Source: Aotearoamyces nothofagi
Taxonomy: Eukaryota > Ascomycota > Leotiomycetes > Leotiales > Tympanidaceae
NCBI GenBank assembly: GCA_015345905.1
Contig: JADDTR010000019.1
Location: 124,001-188,000 of the forward strand
Length of the DNA: 64,000 bases
Direction: 5' to 3'
Each line of letters opens with the position of its first letter. Position 1 is the first letter of the stretch. Below the pieces are notes generated by a model. The model was given only the letters and a program-made list of their open reading frames with translations, was not told the origin of the DNA and searched no databases. Shown piece by piece: positions 46,633 to 58,800 of the stretch. Made by a program: the position numbers and the translations under genes.

Positions 46633-47529
46633 CCTGTCTCTCTCCGCGGGCGGCGCGGCTGCAGATCTCTCTTGCTGGGCTTACTATCGTATAACTCTTC
46701 CTTCTTAAGCTTTCACGGCGCCCGTGAGATCTGCGCTTCTAGCGTAGGAGCGAGGCAGGGCTGGGCTGGGCGTGTGCCGGCGTACGAGATGCGGGGAGGG
46801 AGGAGGGGGGGATGTGATATAGAAAGAAGAAGAAGAAGTTTCTTCTTTCTTCTCTTGGGAGGAGATGGGATCGAAACAGGGAGTTTTGCTGATGGACGCA
46901 CTCTTTTTTTTCTTTCTTGAATGGATGAATGGATGGATGAGAGTGAGATGAGATAGATGAGTAGGAAGGGAGAGAGGAGGGAAAAGGAGAGGCTCAACTC
47001 GACATATAAATGCCTTTCTCTGCAGTCGTGTCTTTTCTTCTTTTTTAATTTTGGTTGAGTCCCGTCTTAACCATTACGGGGCGAGAGGAGACCTGAGCTG
47101 ATGCTCCATAGCATCAGCCATGGCCAACAAAAAAAAAATCAGGAACAGGAACCAAGAGGAAAAAAGGCTGGAACATCTTAGGATGGACATCTCCAGAAGC
47201 GAGGCGCGAGGCAAGGAAGGGGAGGGGCGACAGCGACGGCGGCGGCTCGGGTAACTGGCGACGACGCGTGGTTTGCGGTGCGGGATGGGGCCGGGTGGGT
47301 TGTTGCGCAGCCCTGTGCGCCTTTTGGCGTTGCCGTTTCAAAGGCCGACGAGGGCGGGCGCTTTGGCTCGGCTGCGCTTGGGCTTGGGGAGCTGGCGGGT
47401 GTGGTTTCGCTTGGGAGGGTGGGCGCTTGGGAGGGAATCTCGGGCCGCTGGGTGGGCGGGGTGGAGATGGGTGGGAAGTGGTTGGGATTGGCGCAGGGGA
47501 TGGGTGGGAGTAGGGAGGCAGAGGGATGG

Positions 47530-47595
47530 GTTGGGACTGGGAGGTGGATGGGAGGTGGATGGGAGGTGGATGGGAGGTGGATGGGAGGTGGGTGG
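47530..47595. repeat. 12-bp G-rich minisatellite
   Basis: About five copies of a GGAGGTGGATGG unit lie in tandem, ending in a GGTGGGTGG variant. The strand is rich in GG runs spaced by one to four bases, so two-quartet G-quadruplex folding is possible. Confidence 0.7.
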
Positions 47596-48155
47596 ATGGG
47601 TGGTGTTGGGTGGTGCAGGCGCGTGGTTGTGCGTGTTGGACGCGTGGGTGTTGGGTGTAGGGAGCGGAGGGAGGTGGTAGGTGGTAGGTGAGGACAGTGA
47701 TCGTGTTAACGGTGGTGGTGGTGGTGAGGATAGTCAGGATGGTGGTGATGGTGGTGATGGTGGTGAGATACAGCAGATGGCGAGGGGGATGGGGCAGAGT
47801 ACGGAGAAATAGAAGCAGGAGGGAGGGATGGTAGACAGATATATTTAGAAGAGGCCTGTCTGCACAGGAGGTGTCTGTGCGAGGCATTGGGTTATCAGAG
47901 GCCTCGGCGGGTGGAGATAGATACCGGGCTGCTGGGTTCTTTGCTTGCTCCCTGGCCGATTGGCGGGTGAGAAGGGATGCTTTACAGTATCGATGCACGC
48001 GGCGACTCGATCGAGTGAGAGGAGTCGCTGACGCCATGGAGGAGGGCATCCAGTTGCCTGGCGATAGGAGGCCGTGGGCTGTATTACCTATCTCAGCCAA
48101 GACGGAGCATGTAATGAGCGACGACACCTTGTGGATGTCTGTCTGCTCTGGTGCT

Positions 48156-48194
48156 GTATATATATATATATATATATATACATACATATATATA
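48156..48194. repeat. TA dinucleotide microsatellite
   Basis: An almost perfect run of TA units with a short CATACA break near 48181. A similar array lies at 53535-53561. Confidence 0.9.
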
Positions 48195-49624
48195 CAAGAG
48201 GAGCGTCTCAGGGCTCAGGGGATGGGGTTTGGTTTGGTTTCGTCTCCTGGTACGGGGGATGATATACAGGCCTGTTGCGAGTCCACTGTCCTCGACCTCG
48301 TCCTCCCCTGGGACAAAGCGAAGGCTTGAGATGTGCTCTGTGCTCTGTACTCTGTACTCCGTCCTCGCTGCCTCGTATCCACGGGCCAAGACGCAGGAGC
48401 CAAGCTTCGTATTGCCCTTGCAGACAATGTGCAGCACGGAGTGTAGAGTCGGGATGCCGCGGCTAGAATGGACCGTGGCCTGGATAAGGTTCAGGTCGGC
48501 CGGGCATTGTCGAGCTGGCTGTAATGGCTGCAGTTTATAGCTGTGGTGTAGAGCTGTGGTGTAGAGCTGTGGTACCAGACATGATATAGTAGCAACATCA
48601 AGAATGCCACCAGGAAGGAAAGGAGCATCCGCACGTTACTGTGCCGTCTCGGCTGCAGCGACCAGCCCAGCCAGACAGCGACGCCAGACAGGCTCGACCG
48701 GCTCTGGCAGGGCATCGCCGCCTGTACAGAAGCGCCCGCCAGCGCCGTCTAGGGCTTCTTCCCGCTCCGCACAGCCTGGCCACTCCGGGCCATTCCAGGC
48801 CATCTGCGCTATTCACGTCGCGGTATTGGCATTCTATTCTATTCACGGTGCTCATTCCCACCACTGAGTCGCCAGCAGCCCAGCCCGTGGGCCGCTGGCC
48901 AGCGTATGCTGCCGCTGGAGATCCCACAGTGGATATATTTATTCAACCGTCATCGCTCCAAGAGGGCCACTTCCGGCATTGGATGTGTGTACTTGTACAG
49001 GACAGCATATATATACATGTACACATATGTACGCCTGGCAAGCAAACCACGCTGCTGTCGCGTTACGGCAATAGCTTTGCTTGGATCGCCTGCGGCTTGA
49101 GTGCTATATTGTGTGTATACACTCCCTCACCACCCGTCAATCGATTCTGCCATACAGACACATATGCATGCATACATACACGCATACACATATGCGGAAC
49201 ACTGATATACTTACACACTTGCACACTCACATGCCCAGTTCGGTGGTGGTATTCACCATCCGAGAGCCTGAGAATCCCCTGTGCAGCACAGTTCGCCCAC
49301 TAATCCGCGAATCACCTCATCCCGTCAGTAGCCTCGTGCGCTATCTCCATCCCTGGACGGCGCGTCGCCGCTCGTTCTGGTACCTGGCTAAGGCCGAGCA
49401 AAATACCAGCCAAGTCACCACGGCAATCCGAAAATTGCCCTGCTGCAAGCATCCAGGAGTACCACGCAAACCTCTTCTACCATACCAGCCCGTCCTTCCA
49501 CTCCCGAGCCAGATTCCGTAGAGCAGCAGTGGGTTGTCCGTCGGCAAGAGGCACTTGTACAGCATACCAATGCGACACGCGTAAACTGATGTAGCACGAC
49601 TGCTGGAGCACACTTCCAGGCGCC

Positions 49625-51730
49625 ATGGCCGTCCACGAAATCAAGTCTCACGACTTCTTTGCTGGCAAGGACATGTCTCTTCCGATCATCCTCGAGCCAG
49701 AAGCTGATCACCACCCCGATATGGATCCGTTCGGCGACAATGGCGACGTGGAATTGCAGGTCCCCATTCATCCTATCCCTTCTATGCAGGGTGCCTTTGC
49801 CGAATCGATGCGAGAAGCCTCGCGGGCCTCGACACCGACCATCCTGAAGAATCCTGCTGGCGATGTGGAGACGAGGAGGAAAATATTGTTGGAACAGGAC
49901 ACATCTGAGGAGACGCATGCGTCGAGGTGGAAGCGGAAGCCGGGGCAGAAATACCATGAGCTGTGGAAGCTGATGGCGCAGATCTCGTTTGGCATCTATC
50001 TGCTCCTCAATGGCATTGCGAAGGACGATGAGCAGGTTCTCAATATATTGCAGGGCCATGTGGACGAAGTGGATACTTTTCTCGAGAGTACCATGGAGGA
50101 TTTCGACCTTGCTCAAGAGGATATCGATGATCGTCTGAAGAATCTCAAGATGCCCCTCGAGAACGTGGATATTTTTGATGCCATGCTCGAGGACCGGCAG
50201 TTCCGATTACAGATAGTCGACGGCAATGAAAGGATCGAGCACATCATCACTCGAACCGCGTCAGCCATGAGGGATGCTCTCGTGGATGTCCAACATGGCT
50301 TGGATGCTACAAAGGAGTTTGCTATATACCTGGCCAAAGAGCAGGAACAGATGGAGTGGCAGGAGGAAAGACCTGATATGAAGAGGGTCTTTGATGCTAT
50401 GAAGGGCAATGCGGATGGCTGGTACAAGGCATATGTTTCGCTACAGACCAAGGGAAATCGTCTCGGGGTTGCCTTGGTACAGCTGGGATCAATAGTTGCC
50501 GAGATGGATCGGCGGGCTGGAGAAGTTAGTCGACAGACAAGAGTATGCTTTCGTTATCCTATCTGTTTCCTTGCGCTTACATTGAGCAGTTTGCCCAGCC
50601 ACCAGGTCTGTTAATCGGATCATCAGCTATATCACCTCCATCATCACCACCAAATGCCTCTCGTCATTCACGCCTATCTATATTGTCCATGACTAAGGAT
50701 TTACCAGCAAACCCAGCAATGATTACGCCAGCCATTCGCGCGACTATCCCAGCCTTTCAGTATGTGTCTGAGCGTGAGCGGACCCCAGAGCCAGAGCCAG
50801 AGCCAGAGGCGAAAATGGAAATGGAAGAAGAGGAGTTCGAATTGGCTCCCTTCACCCTACAGCCCCGCACATATTCTCCTGCCCCGCCACCTGAGCGAGC
50901 ACGGGTCCAAGTACCAGATCCAGAACCTGCACCTGCACCGGCGCCTTTACCGGAAATGCCTCGTAGATCTTCTCTTAGGAAACGATTCTCCCTGAAACGA
51001 AAGGTCAATCCTCCTGCGGCTTCTCTGCAGGATATTCCTCAGCAGAAGAGGCTTGACCCGATTGCAGCATCTCCTCACCTTACCCTAGACTCTGCGTATT
51101 TCTCGGATGCTGATAGGAATATTTCTCATATCAATAACCCGGCAAATGACTCTTACTTCAGGCCTGATTCCCGTTATCGACCCGAGTCTAGAGCGCGCCT
51201 GGATTCTCAGCTTGCCCCGGAATCCCAAGTACGGCCCGAATCACATTTCAGACCTGTATCCCAACTCCGGCCAGATTCTCAAGTCCGGCCTGAGTCTCGG
51301 TCTCGCCCCGAGGCTCAACTTTGGGGAGACTCACAACTCCGACCCGGCTCTGCTTCTGCTAATCTTCCTCTCCACGACTTTGGCTCAACCTACATCTCAT
51401 CGCCACGATCCGACCAGCAACACTTCCGGCCTGTAAGAGCAAGTCCCAACTCGCCACTCCAGCGGCCGTGGACGGCTGCACCCGTACATGAGAACTCGGG
51501 TCTCCGCACCTCATCCGGGACCAGCCTGTCGAATGCGAGTCAACTGACAGTCGTCACGGAAGGTGGAAGAAAGGTCAAGAAGAAGAGGAGTGGATTCGCA
51601 TGGCTCAAGAAGGCGTTTGCACTCTCGGAAGAAGAGAAGGCGGCGTTTGAAGCAAGAAGAAGAGCGCCGCCACAAGACGAGTATGCTGCTGGCCAGAGGC
51701 CCCAGTTTCTTGACGGGAAGAGGATTCGAT

Positions 51731-51732
<2 letters not shown>
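49625..51732 (+). CDS. Hypothetical protein with helical N-half and hexapeptide repeats
   Basis: Two exons (49625-50542 and 50590-51732) encode 686 residues. I do not recognise the family beyond a general resemblance to uncharacterised fungal proteins. Residues about 95-305 are helical and highly charged, with FGIYLLLNGIAKDDEQVLNI, FLESTMEDFDLAQEDIDDRL and EQEQMEWQEERPDMKRVF, suggesting a coiled-coil or spectrin-like bundle. From 307 on, the protein is Pro/Ser-rich. A run of eleven hexapeptides of the type R-P-[DE]-S-[QR]-x covers about 497-562. The C-terminal part has a basic patch (RKVKKKRSGFAWLKKAFALS) that could be amphipathic. The intron (47 bp) keeps phase. No neighbour suggests a role; a cytoskeletal or septum-linked scaffold is only a guess. 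Confidence 0.75.
51160..51357 (+). repeat. 18-bp coding repeat, eleven RPxS[QR]x units
   Basis: Eleven consecutive 18-bp units encode hexapeptides such as RPDSRY, RPESRA, RLDSQL, APESQV, RPESHF and RPVSQL. The units are diverged at DNA level but keep the period exactly, so the length periodicity is under constraint or the array is old. Confidence 0.8.

Positions 51733-51768
<36 letters not shown>
51733..51768. repeat. GA microsatellite directly after a stop codon
   Basis: A perfect run of about 17 GA units begins directly after the TGA of the hexapeptide-repeat gene and would be part of its 3' UTR. Confidence 0.9.
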
Positions 51769-51769
<1 letters not shown>

Positions 51770-52446
51770 TGAAGGGGAATCATGTCTGATGGCAGGCGTG
51801 CGATTTACATTGGCACGGATCTTGTTTTGTCGATTTGATGATTTATATTTTGTCGATACCCCTTATCTTTGTGCTCATACTATGGCTCTCAGCACTTGCT
51901 GATGACGGGTATATTTTTTATATTTTTATATTTTTATATTTTTTTCCAATTTTCTGGAACTGAACATTCGAAGCGATATAGCGAGGCGTCTTGATGAATG
52001 ATGGGATGGATGGATGGGACGGGACGGGATGGGATGGCTGGATGAATGAATGGATCGGGGGTGGGAGGGGATGGATTTTCATCAGCGAACACGAGCTCCC
52101 GGGGAATCAGCGCTGGCTGATGAGAAGAGTATAAGAAGAATGAGAAGAGTATATATATAATAATGGAATGTGGAATGTGGAATGTGGAATTTGGATTTTG
52201 ATATATGTGTCTGCAGTGTGGTGTAGACTTGTCGTGTATGAGATACTGAAGTGGTGAAGTGGTGAAGTGGTAGTGAGATGGATAGGTGGACGGAATGAAT
52301 TATGCATACGGTTGGGTTGATTTGATGAATTATGGATGAATTATGATCACGAACATGAACGCGACGCACCAACAAACGACAAGAAGAAGCCGGGCGGTGA
52401 CTACATTACGCCAGGGGGCTGGCTACCTGGGCCTCTCGAGAAGAGT

Positions 52447-52540
52447 GACTCGACCCGGCGAGGGTCTGGGCTTTACAGCGAGTTGACTCGACTCGGCGAG
52501 AGTCTGGGCTTTACAGCGAGTGACTCGACTCGGCGAGGGG
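52447..52540. repeat. About 38-bp tandem duplication, two and a half copies
   Basis: The unit GACTCGACYCGGCGAG plus GTCTGGGCTTTACAGCGAGT occurs twice, and its first part a third time. The copies differ at only a few bases. Confidence 0.75.
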
Positions 52541-53534
52541 TCGGTGGGACGCGGAAGCGGAAGCGGAAGCGGAAAAGGGAGTGGGAAATGGGAAAATGGG
52601 AAAATGGGAGAAAGGGGACCGAGAAGAGAGAGGCTCTCCCTGCCGACTTGATGCGATGTGATTGCGATTTTACTGTGATGTTGCTGCGATTTTATCCAGG
52701 TAGAGATAGAAGTAGACGTAGAGGAGAGGAGAGAGCCAGCCACGTGACGAGGAAGCGACGCGGTGCGCGACAAAAGGAAAGCCAGGAAAAGCCGAAGCCA
52801 AGATAGATCTGGCGCGCACAGACAGGGGTGGGGCTGGCGGGTAGCGAGCGGGTAGCGAATCAGAAAACGGCAAGGGGTGGGGCGCCGTGCTGGTGCTGGA
52901 TGGGGAAGGTGCATGCGGTTTTCTTTTTTTTTTTGGGGGAGGGAGGATTTGGGGATCGGGATGTTGTGTTTCGTTCGGGTTCTGGATGGGTGGATGGGTG
53001 GGTGGGTGGGAAGATGGGAAGGGAGGAGGGGAGGGGATGGGGAAGGGATAGGGAGGAGAGAGGAGAGGAAAGGAGAGAAGAGACAGACAGACAGACAGAC
53101 AGACGCACACACCAACGTCCGCACCCCCTTGCTGCGGCTGGACGCCGCCGTCCTCCTGTCTGTATCAGGTCTGGGACGGGCGGCGGAACAAGAGAGCGAC
53201 ATCATCACTCTCGCCAGTGCGTCTCCTTGCCTGTCTGTAACCCTACTGACCCTACTGACCTGACCTGCCTACCTCCTCCCTCCAGTCTATCTATCTATCT
53301 ATCTTAATCTCTCTTCTTCCTCTGCGACGACGAGAGCCGAAAGAAAGAAAGAAAGAAATAAATAAATAAAAAAAAGGAGGAGCCCAGAGGAGGAGAGGCC
53401 GGCCTAGCTGGGACGGGACGGCCAGTCAGTCACCAAGGGAAGGAAAAGAGGCCCTAGTCGGCGGATAGCACTTCGGTTCTCGTTCTAGCTCTCCCACCGA
53501 CTAAAAAACGGGTGCGGCGGCTTGCGCATCGATC

Positions 53535-53561
53535 TATATATATATATATATATATATATAT
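53535..53561. repeat. TA microsatellite upstream of GNAT gene
   Basis: A run of about 13 TA units lies about 195 bp before the GNAT start codon. Confidence 0.9.
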
Positions 53562-53755
53562 CAACCACCACCAGACCACACACATACATACATACACCAC
53601 CAGCACCACCACCAGAGAGAGAAGAAAAAACCCCCTCTCCAGAAAGCTCCGATCCGCTTCAAAAAAAAAGAGGGTGCAAAAAACCTCCCAAACTCCAGAA
53701 TCACCCCCCGCCCCCCTCACCACCAAGCAGCAGCAGCAGCACGCAGAACGCGGCA

Positions 53756-55340
53756 ATGGCCGACCGCCCCAGCCTCGCCGCGGCCGAGGTCGCCAGGGCC
53801 GACCTGGCCGAGTGCGTCGACGTCTTCCGCGCCGCCTTCGGCGCCGACCCCATCTTCCGCCACTTCCACCCGGCCAGCCGCGCCGACGTGCTGCGCGAGC
53901 ACGACCTGCGCCACTTCGAGCGCGAGTTCGACGCCCCCGGCCGCCGCTGGTTCAAGCTGGTCGATGCCGAGAGCGGGTGAGTCGCCCCCTTCTTCTTCTT
54001 CTTCTTCTTCTTCTGACGACCTTTTCGTTCCCTTTTCTGTCTCTTTCTTCCCTTCCTTTTCTCTCTTTTTCTTTTCTTTCTTTCTTTTCTTTTTTTTTTT
54101 AGAGAGATGAGATGGGGGGGGCGGATTGAGAGATTTGGAGATTTGGAGATTTGGGGTTTAGGTTTTTCCCCGCGCTGTGGTTCTGGGATCTGGGCCTTGG
54201 CTCTTTCTGTTCTGCACGGTTGTGCTATCTCGAGAGCTCCTCTGATCCTTGTGGTTTTTTTTTTGTGATTCCGGGGATCTGCTTTTATTTATTTCATCTT
54301 ACATGGCTATTCCAGGCTGCGGGTTGGGATTGGTGGGGCTTGGATTTGGGGTTTGGGATTGGGACGGCATGGGACGGCATGGGACGAGACTGGATCAGTG
54401 TCTTTCTGTTCTCGTCTCTCTCTCTCGTCTCTCTCTCTCTCTATCCCTTCGTCTTCTTTTCCGTCTCTTTTTCCGTCTCTTCCTCCCTCCCTTTCATCCT
54501 TCTCATTTCCCATGCCGTCATGAACTCGTGACGGCACAGGAACCAGAGCAAAGACAGAAGTACGAGACGAAAAAACACCACTCCTCGAAATCCCAAGTGG
54601 AAGAAAAAGAAAAGAAAAGAAAAGCCCAGAAAGAGACCACACATCAGATCCCAAACACCATCCTACCAAAAAAGCTCTATCAATACAGACAGACCAACAG
54701 ACAGACAGACAGAAAATAGCAGCCAGACAAAAAAACAAACCCAGCTAACATCCCCCCCCCCCCCCACAGACAGATAGTAGCCTTCACCAAGTGGTGGTAC
54801 CCGCACAGCCTCACAGCCGCAGAAGCAGCGTCCGAGGCGGCAGCGGAGACGGAGCACGACCACCCGCCGGGCACGAACGAGGAGCTGGTCGATCGCTTCT
54901 GGAAAGGACTGAGCGACGCGAAGAAGAAGTATCTGGAGAGGGAGACCATGTACTGTGCGTATCTCATCCTCTCTTTCACCTGCAGATCCTGTCCTCTCCG
55001 CGGCACGTTGCCTGCGCGGACTCCTCTCCCCTCCCCTCTCCCCCCCCCCACCCAAACTAACCCGGCGCGCACAGTCGTATCCATCCTCGCCGTGCGGCCC
55101 TCGCACCAGCGCCGCGGCCTCGGCGCGCGCCTGCTCGCCCCCGGCCTCGCCCTGGCCGACCGCCACGCCGCCCGCACCTACATCGAGGCCTCCAAGAACG
55201 GCCGCGGCCTCTACCTCAAGCTCGGCTGGCGCGACGTCGCCCACATGCTCATCGACACCCGCGCCTACGGCGGCGACCAGGTCGAGGGCATCACCTTCAT
55301 GGTCCGGGAGCCGAGGCTGGAGGGCGCCGAGGAGGCGTAG
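53756..55340 (+). CDS. GNAT-family N-acetyltransferase
   Basis: Three exons (53756-53976, 54770-54954, 55075-55340) encode 223 residues. GNAT enzymes transfer acetyl from acetyl-CoA to amines; the substrate is unknown. The N-terminal part has FRAAFGADPIFRHFHP and a HFEREFDAPGRRWFKLVDAE stretch. Exon 2 adds IVAFTKWWYPHS. Exon 3 has the acetyl-CoA loop VRPSHQRRGLGARLLAPGLA and the closing YIEASKNGRGLYLKLGWRDV, typical of fungal GNATs related to stress or toxin tolerance. The first intron is 793 bp, very long for this region, with TTC repeats and a 14-nt C run before the acceptor. The first 30 codons all end in G or C, a clear contrast with rtc1 next door. The splice phases agree at both junctions. 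Confidence 0.85.
53988..54014. repeat. TTC microsatellite in GNAT intron
   Basis: A run of about eight TTC units lies just after the first donor site of the GNAT gene and is followed by a pyrimidine-rich stretch to 54100. Confidence 0.8.
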
Positions 55341-55394
55341 GAGACGTGTAGGAGACGTGCAGGAGACGTGTAGGAGACGTGTAGGAGACGTGCA
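55338..55394. repeat. 11-bp tandem repeat at the GNAT stop codon
   Basis: Five copies of GGAGACGTGTA or GGAGACGTGCA start at the TAG stop. The array sits wholly in the 3' UTR, and each unit contains a TAG or CAG, so slippage does not lengthen the protein. Confidence 0.8.
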
Positions 55395-55821
55395 GGAGCC
55401 GGAGTTATGGGACGAGGAACGAGGGACGAGGGAGGGCATAGAAAGACAGGAGCAGTATACAGCTCTTCGCGCGTGATTATAATCCCTCGTAATTTACATA
55501 TAGAAAAAAAAAAGAAAATTCATCAGCTCAGAACGGTCGGGATACGGAGTTCGGGATGCATCACGACCCTCGTCATCCACGTGCGCCCACAGAGACAAAG
55601 AGGCATTTATCCGAGGTGTTGAATTAGTATTACTGGCCATCTCCTACGGCCTTGCTATGTTAGTTACAAGATGATCCCCGAGGGCCCGTCCACCCATCCA
55701 TGCCTGTCCCGCCAGATCGCTACGCTGCCCAATGCCATATCCGCCGGGGGTATCATCACGTCCATCTTACCAAACGCCACCGCCCATATGTAGTAAAGTA
55801 AAGCAAATGGATACATCCGCC
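55341..55821. other. Convergent intergenic region, GNAT and rtc1
   Basis: A 481 bp region holds the 11-bp repeat described separately and an A-rich tract at 55504-55518. No gene is seen. Confidence 0.5.
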
Positions 55822-58800
55822 CTAATGCTCTTCTCCCGGCGCAACGACCTTTACCGACTTCTTTCGCTCTCGTTCCATGGGAGTCATGGTGTTGACTAGA
55901 GCTCCCCTCACGCTCTCTACCGCCTTGCTCTCTCCAGCCTCCCTAACGTCTCTCTTGACCCCGCCACTAGCGGTGCGAACTCCTTTCCCGAGAACTTTCA
56001 TCCCCTCCTTAACGAACCTGTTCAACTCTTCATTTCTCGCCGCGCTCTTCATAGCGAACCAGTCATCTCTCCATTCCCCTGGCAAGCAAGGGTGCAGACA
56101 GCCCTCTATCGGACAACAGCCATCGCTGTAATCTGCACCTTCATTCAATGCTGGACCAGAGTGCCACGCTCGCATACAAGCGCTATGACCACCGTGGCCG
56201 CAGCCTTGACACCACCACCAGATACGCGCAGCAGCCATGTTCGTATCAATAATCTTATCCTTACTTTTGTCATCTACCTCATGATCAAAAGTCATTATCG
56301 GCGATTCCCGTTCACGACAGACAGCACACCCATCAAGATAGCTTTGGCATTTCTCACACCGTTGTAGTAGCTGGCCGATCTTGAGTGAAGCCTTTTTTAG
56401 AGGCTTCGAGCACGTTGTGCAGAAATAATTAAGAACAAGTCCGAGCTTTGCTTGACCCTGGCTGTAGACGGTTGGATAGGTTGGATAGCAGAGATTTCGA
56501 AGAAGTGCAGCTTCGGTGAAAAGCATCATGCTACTCAGGCGGTGATGGTATTGTCGAAGAATAGCTGGTGCTTGGATCTCATCGATTGTGCCGGGAATTA
56601 GTAGAGACTTGAAGATAAGGACCATAATCGAAGCATTGAGACAGCCTGTTTGAGTTTCAAATTGAATACTTCGGGGTATGAGAACGTGGGGATCAATCGC
56701 TGTTGCCATGAATCGTTGATCGCTGACTTGAGGATAATAATCGACCTCAAGGATATCCGAAGAACTCTCATCAATTTCTGGTGGCGGTGAATGGGTGGAT
56801 TCTGTATCAGTCATTGATCCTGCATCATCTTTATCTACTCTATCATCGTTATATATCGATTGTACTGAAGCTTCTCGCACACGAAATGTAGGCGGCGAAG
56901 GTGTTGTGGTCAACCCTGTCATGTGCATATCATCGCCAAGAACATTGCTATCCACAGACTCAAAGCTTCGGTGATGTCTTGGATCAGAAGTAACACTACT
57001 GTCCCAGCTTGAATCAATTTCTGGCTCGGGACGAGGTTCACCATTGTGCAAGCTGTTATGCCATTGGCTTTCAGATGGGCTAGGGCCCTTCATCGGATGG
57101 GAATCACCTGAAGTAGAGAACATCTGGAAACTCTCAGTTGAGTCGTGACGCGCCAAAGTGCTAATTCCAGACACTCCAGAATGCCCCCTAAACCCCATCT
57201 CTAAATTTAATGGTGCTTTGCGTTGCGGAGCGGAGATGTCTATAGCTGGTGTCGTAACGCTTGCCATATCATAGAAGTCGTACCCTTCTTCGCTCGAAAA
57301 CGAGTCTACCTTGGGTTGTCCATTGTTAGACATAGCACTGTGACTTGGACTTGGCGAGTGAGCTGCGGGTGGAAGTTTAAGGACGTCGTTTTCAATCACG
57401 GGACTTTGTGAAATCGTTCCTTCTTCTAAGATCCCTTTCATTTGACCTTGGTCTCGATCTCGGACAGGCCCGGCGAGTGGCGTGGCTACGTTCGAGGTAC
57501 TCTCAAACTCTTCCATCATGACCGACTTGGTAGCAGGATGAAGAAGAGATCCAGTAGGAGATTTTGGACGTAGGTGTTTGCGTGGAGTTGTCTCTTCAAA
57601 CATATATCGATTGCCAAAACGTTGGCTCTCCCTCATATCTTGCTTCTCTTGCTTCTCCCGTAAGTGCTTCTTTTCCTCATGGTGAGCCAGTCTGGTCTCT
57701 CTATGATGCTCAGCACGGCGAATTAGGAGGAGATCTATTGTATAAGCGAGGATTCTCCAAGTTTGAGCCAGACGATAATATCCGACAATTTCAGCAGACT
57801 GCGCAAAATATTCTAGAATGAGCGCCATTCGCCGATTTATGGCTGGGCCATTCGATCCTGCAGTTGCAAGCTCACGTTTATCGCTCGCTATGCGCTGCAG
57901 GTAACGACTTGATAAGTACCGGAAAGCACCTCGGTCAGTTGCCGAAGGCGCATGACCAATGGCCATAACTTGCTGAGGCTTGTATAGACCAGTGATCTTC
58001 ACTGCCTCATCCAACACCATTACACTTCTATCTGCTGCAGCGCTAGCTAACGGGGGAGTGATGCTCATCGAATTGACAGATTTTGTAGTAAGGCGACGTG
58101 ATAAGTTCTTGCCGCGCGGTTTCGTGCCTAAGAAACTGCCTCCAATATCCTCTTCTGAATCACTCGTACTTATACCGAGTTGATAGCCATCAGGAGTTAG
58201 GCCTTGACTTTGGCTATCATTTTGTCTCGCCCGGGATAAAACGTTTTTAGGTCCGTGACCTGAAAGTCGTTTGCGACCCTGCCTTTCCTCGAGAAGCATA
58301 ATGACCTCACCCGATGGAGAGAAATCAAAAGTAGAAAGACTACGATGGTCAATGACCTTCGGAGCAAATGCGACGTCATTCTGTATAAAGTTGCCTTCCC
58401 GTCCAACAGTCCAAAGTACGTCCCGCTGATGCCACATCATCCCTGTTGGACTGGACAAAAAGTCTGCGATCTCCTTAAACGGCAAGCTGGGTCGTGCCAT
58501 GTCCCATATATGCACCGTTGAATTCTGAGTCCTCGTTGGATTCGTATCATCGTAGGCAACCGCGACCTGAGCGGCTCTGTGCGCTTGTGCAGTAGAAGAC
58601 CAACACGCAGGACGCCATGACACAATAGAAACACGCGCTGGTGTTGCAAATGTGTATTTAGGCTTCTGTCTTTTTTCTGCATTCTTCGAAAGGTCCCATA
58701 CATGGCATCGCTGATCCCAACCCCCACTAATAAGGTGTTTTCCATCTGGATGCCAATCTATTGAGAAGCATGCACTATCATGGCCATTGATCTTCAGTAC

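Larger units (their letters stand above)
46633..49624. other. Gene-free, satellite-rich region
   Basis: About 3 kb show no supported gene. The region has GGAT repeats (46918-46945), G-rich minisatellites at 47530-47595, a GGTGGTGAT block at 47700-47770, a TA microsatellite at 48156-48194 and CATA-type repeats at 49150-49190. The long minus-strand open frame at 47114-48187 is read from low-complexity DNA and starts inside the TA array, so it is not accepted. The right end must hold the promoter of the next gene. Confidence 0.6.
51733..53755. other. Gene-free, repeat-rich region
   Basis: About 2 kb show no family-supported coding sequence. In order there are a GA microsatellite (51733-51768), TATTTTTA repeats (51907-51946), GGAATGT triplets (52167-52190), a GGTGAAGT triplet (52248-52272), a 38-bp tandem repeat (52447-52540), CGGAAG repeats (52553-52576), GACA (53082-53104), TCTA (53285-53303) and TA (53535-53561) arrays. 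The right end includes a CA-rich leader before the GNAT start. Confidence 0.6.

Noticed and set aside
47114-48187. Minus-strand open frame of 357 codons starting in a TA array
   Set aside because: Its N-terminus is encoded by the TA microsatellite, the rest is Pro/His/Ser low complexity from G-rich repeats on the other strand, and there is no domain or start context.
52423-53307. Overlapping frames of 128-261 codons at 52.4-53.3 kb on both strands
   Set aside because: All are built on GGAT, GACA and CGGAAG-type repeats, with Ser/Pro or Gly/Arg runs and no conserved block.
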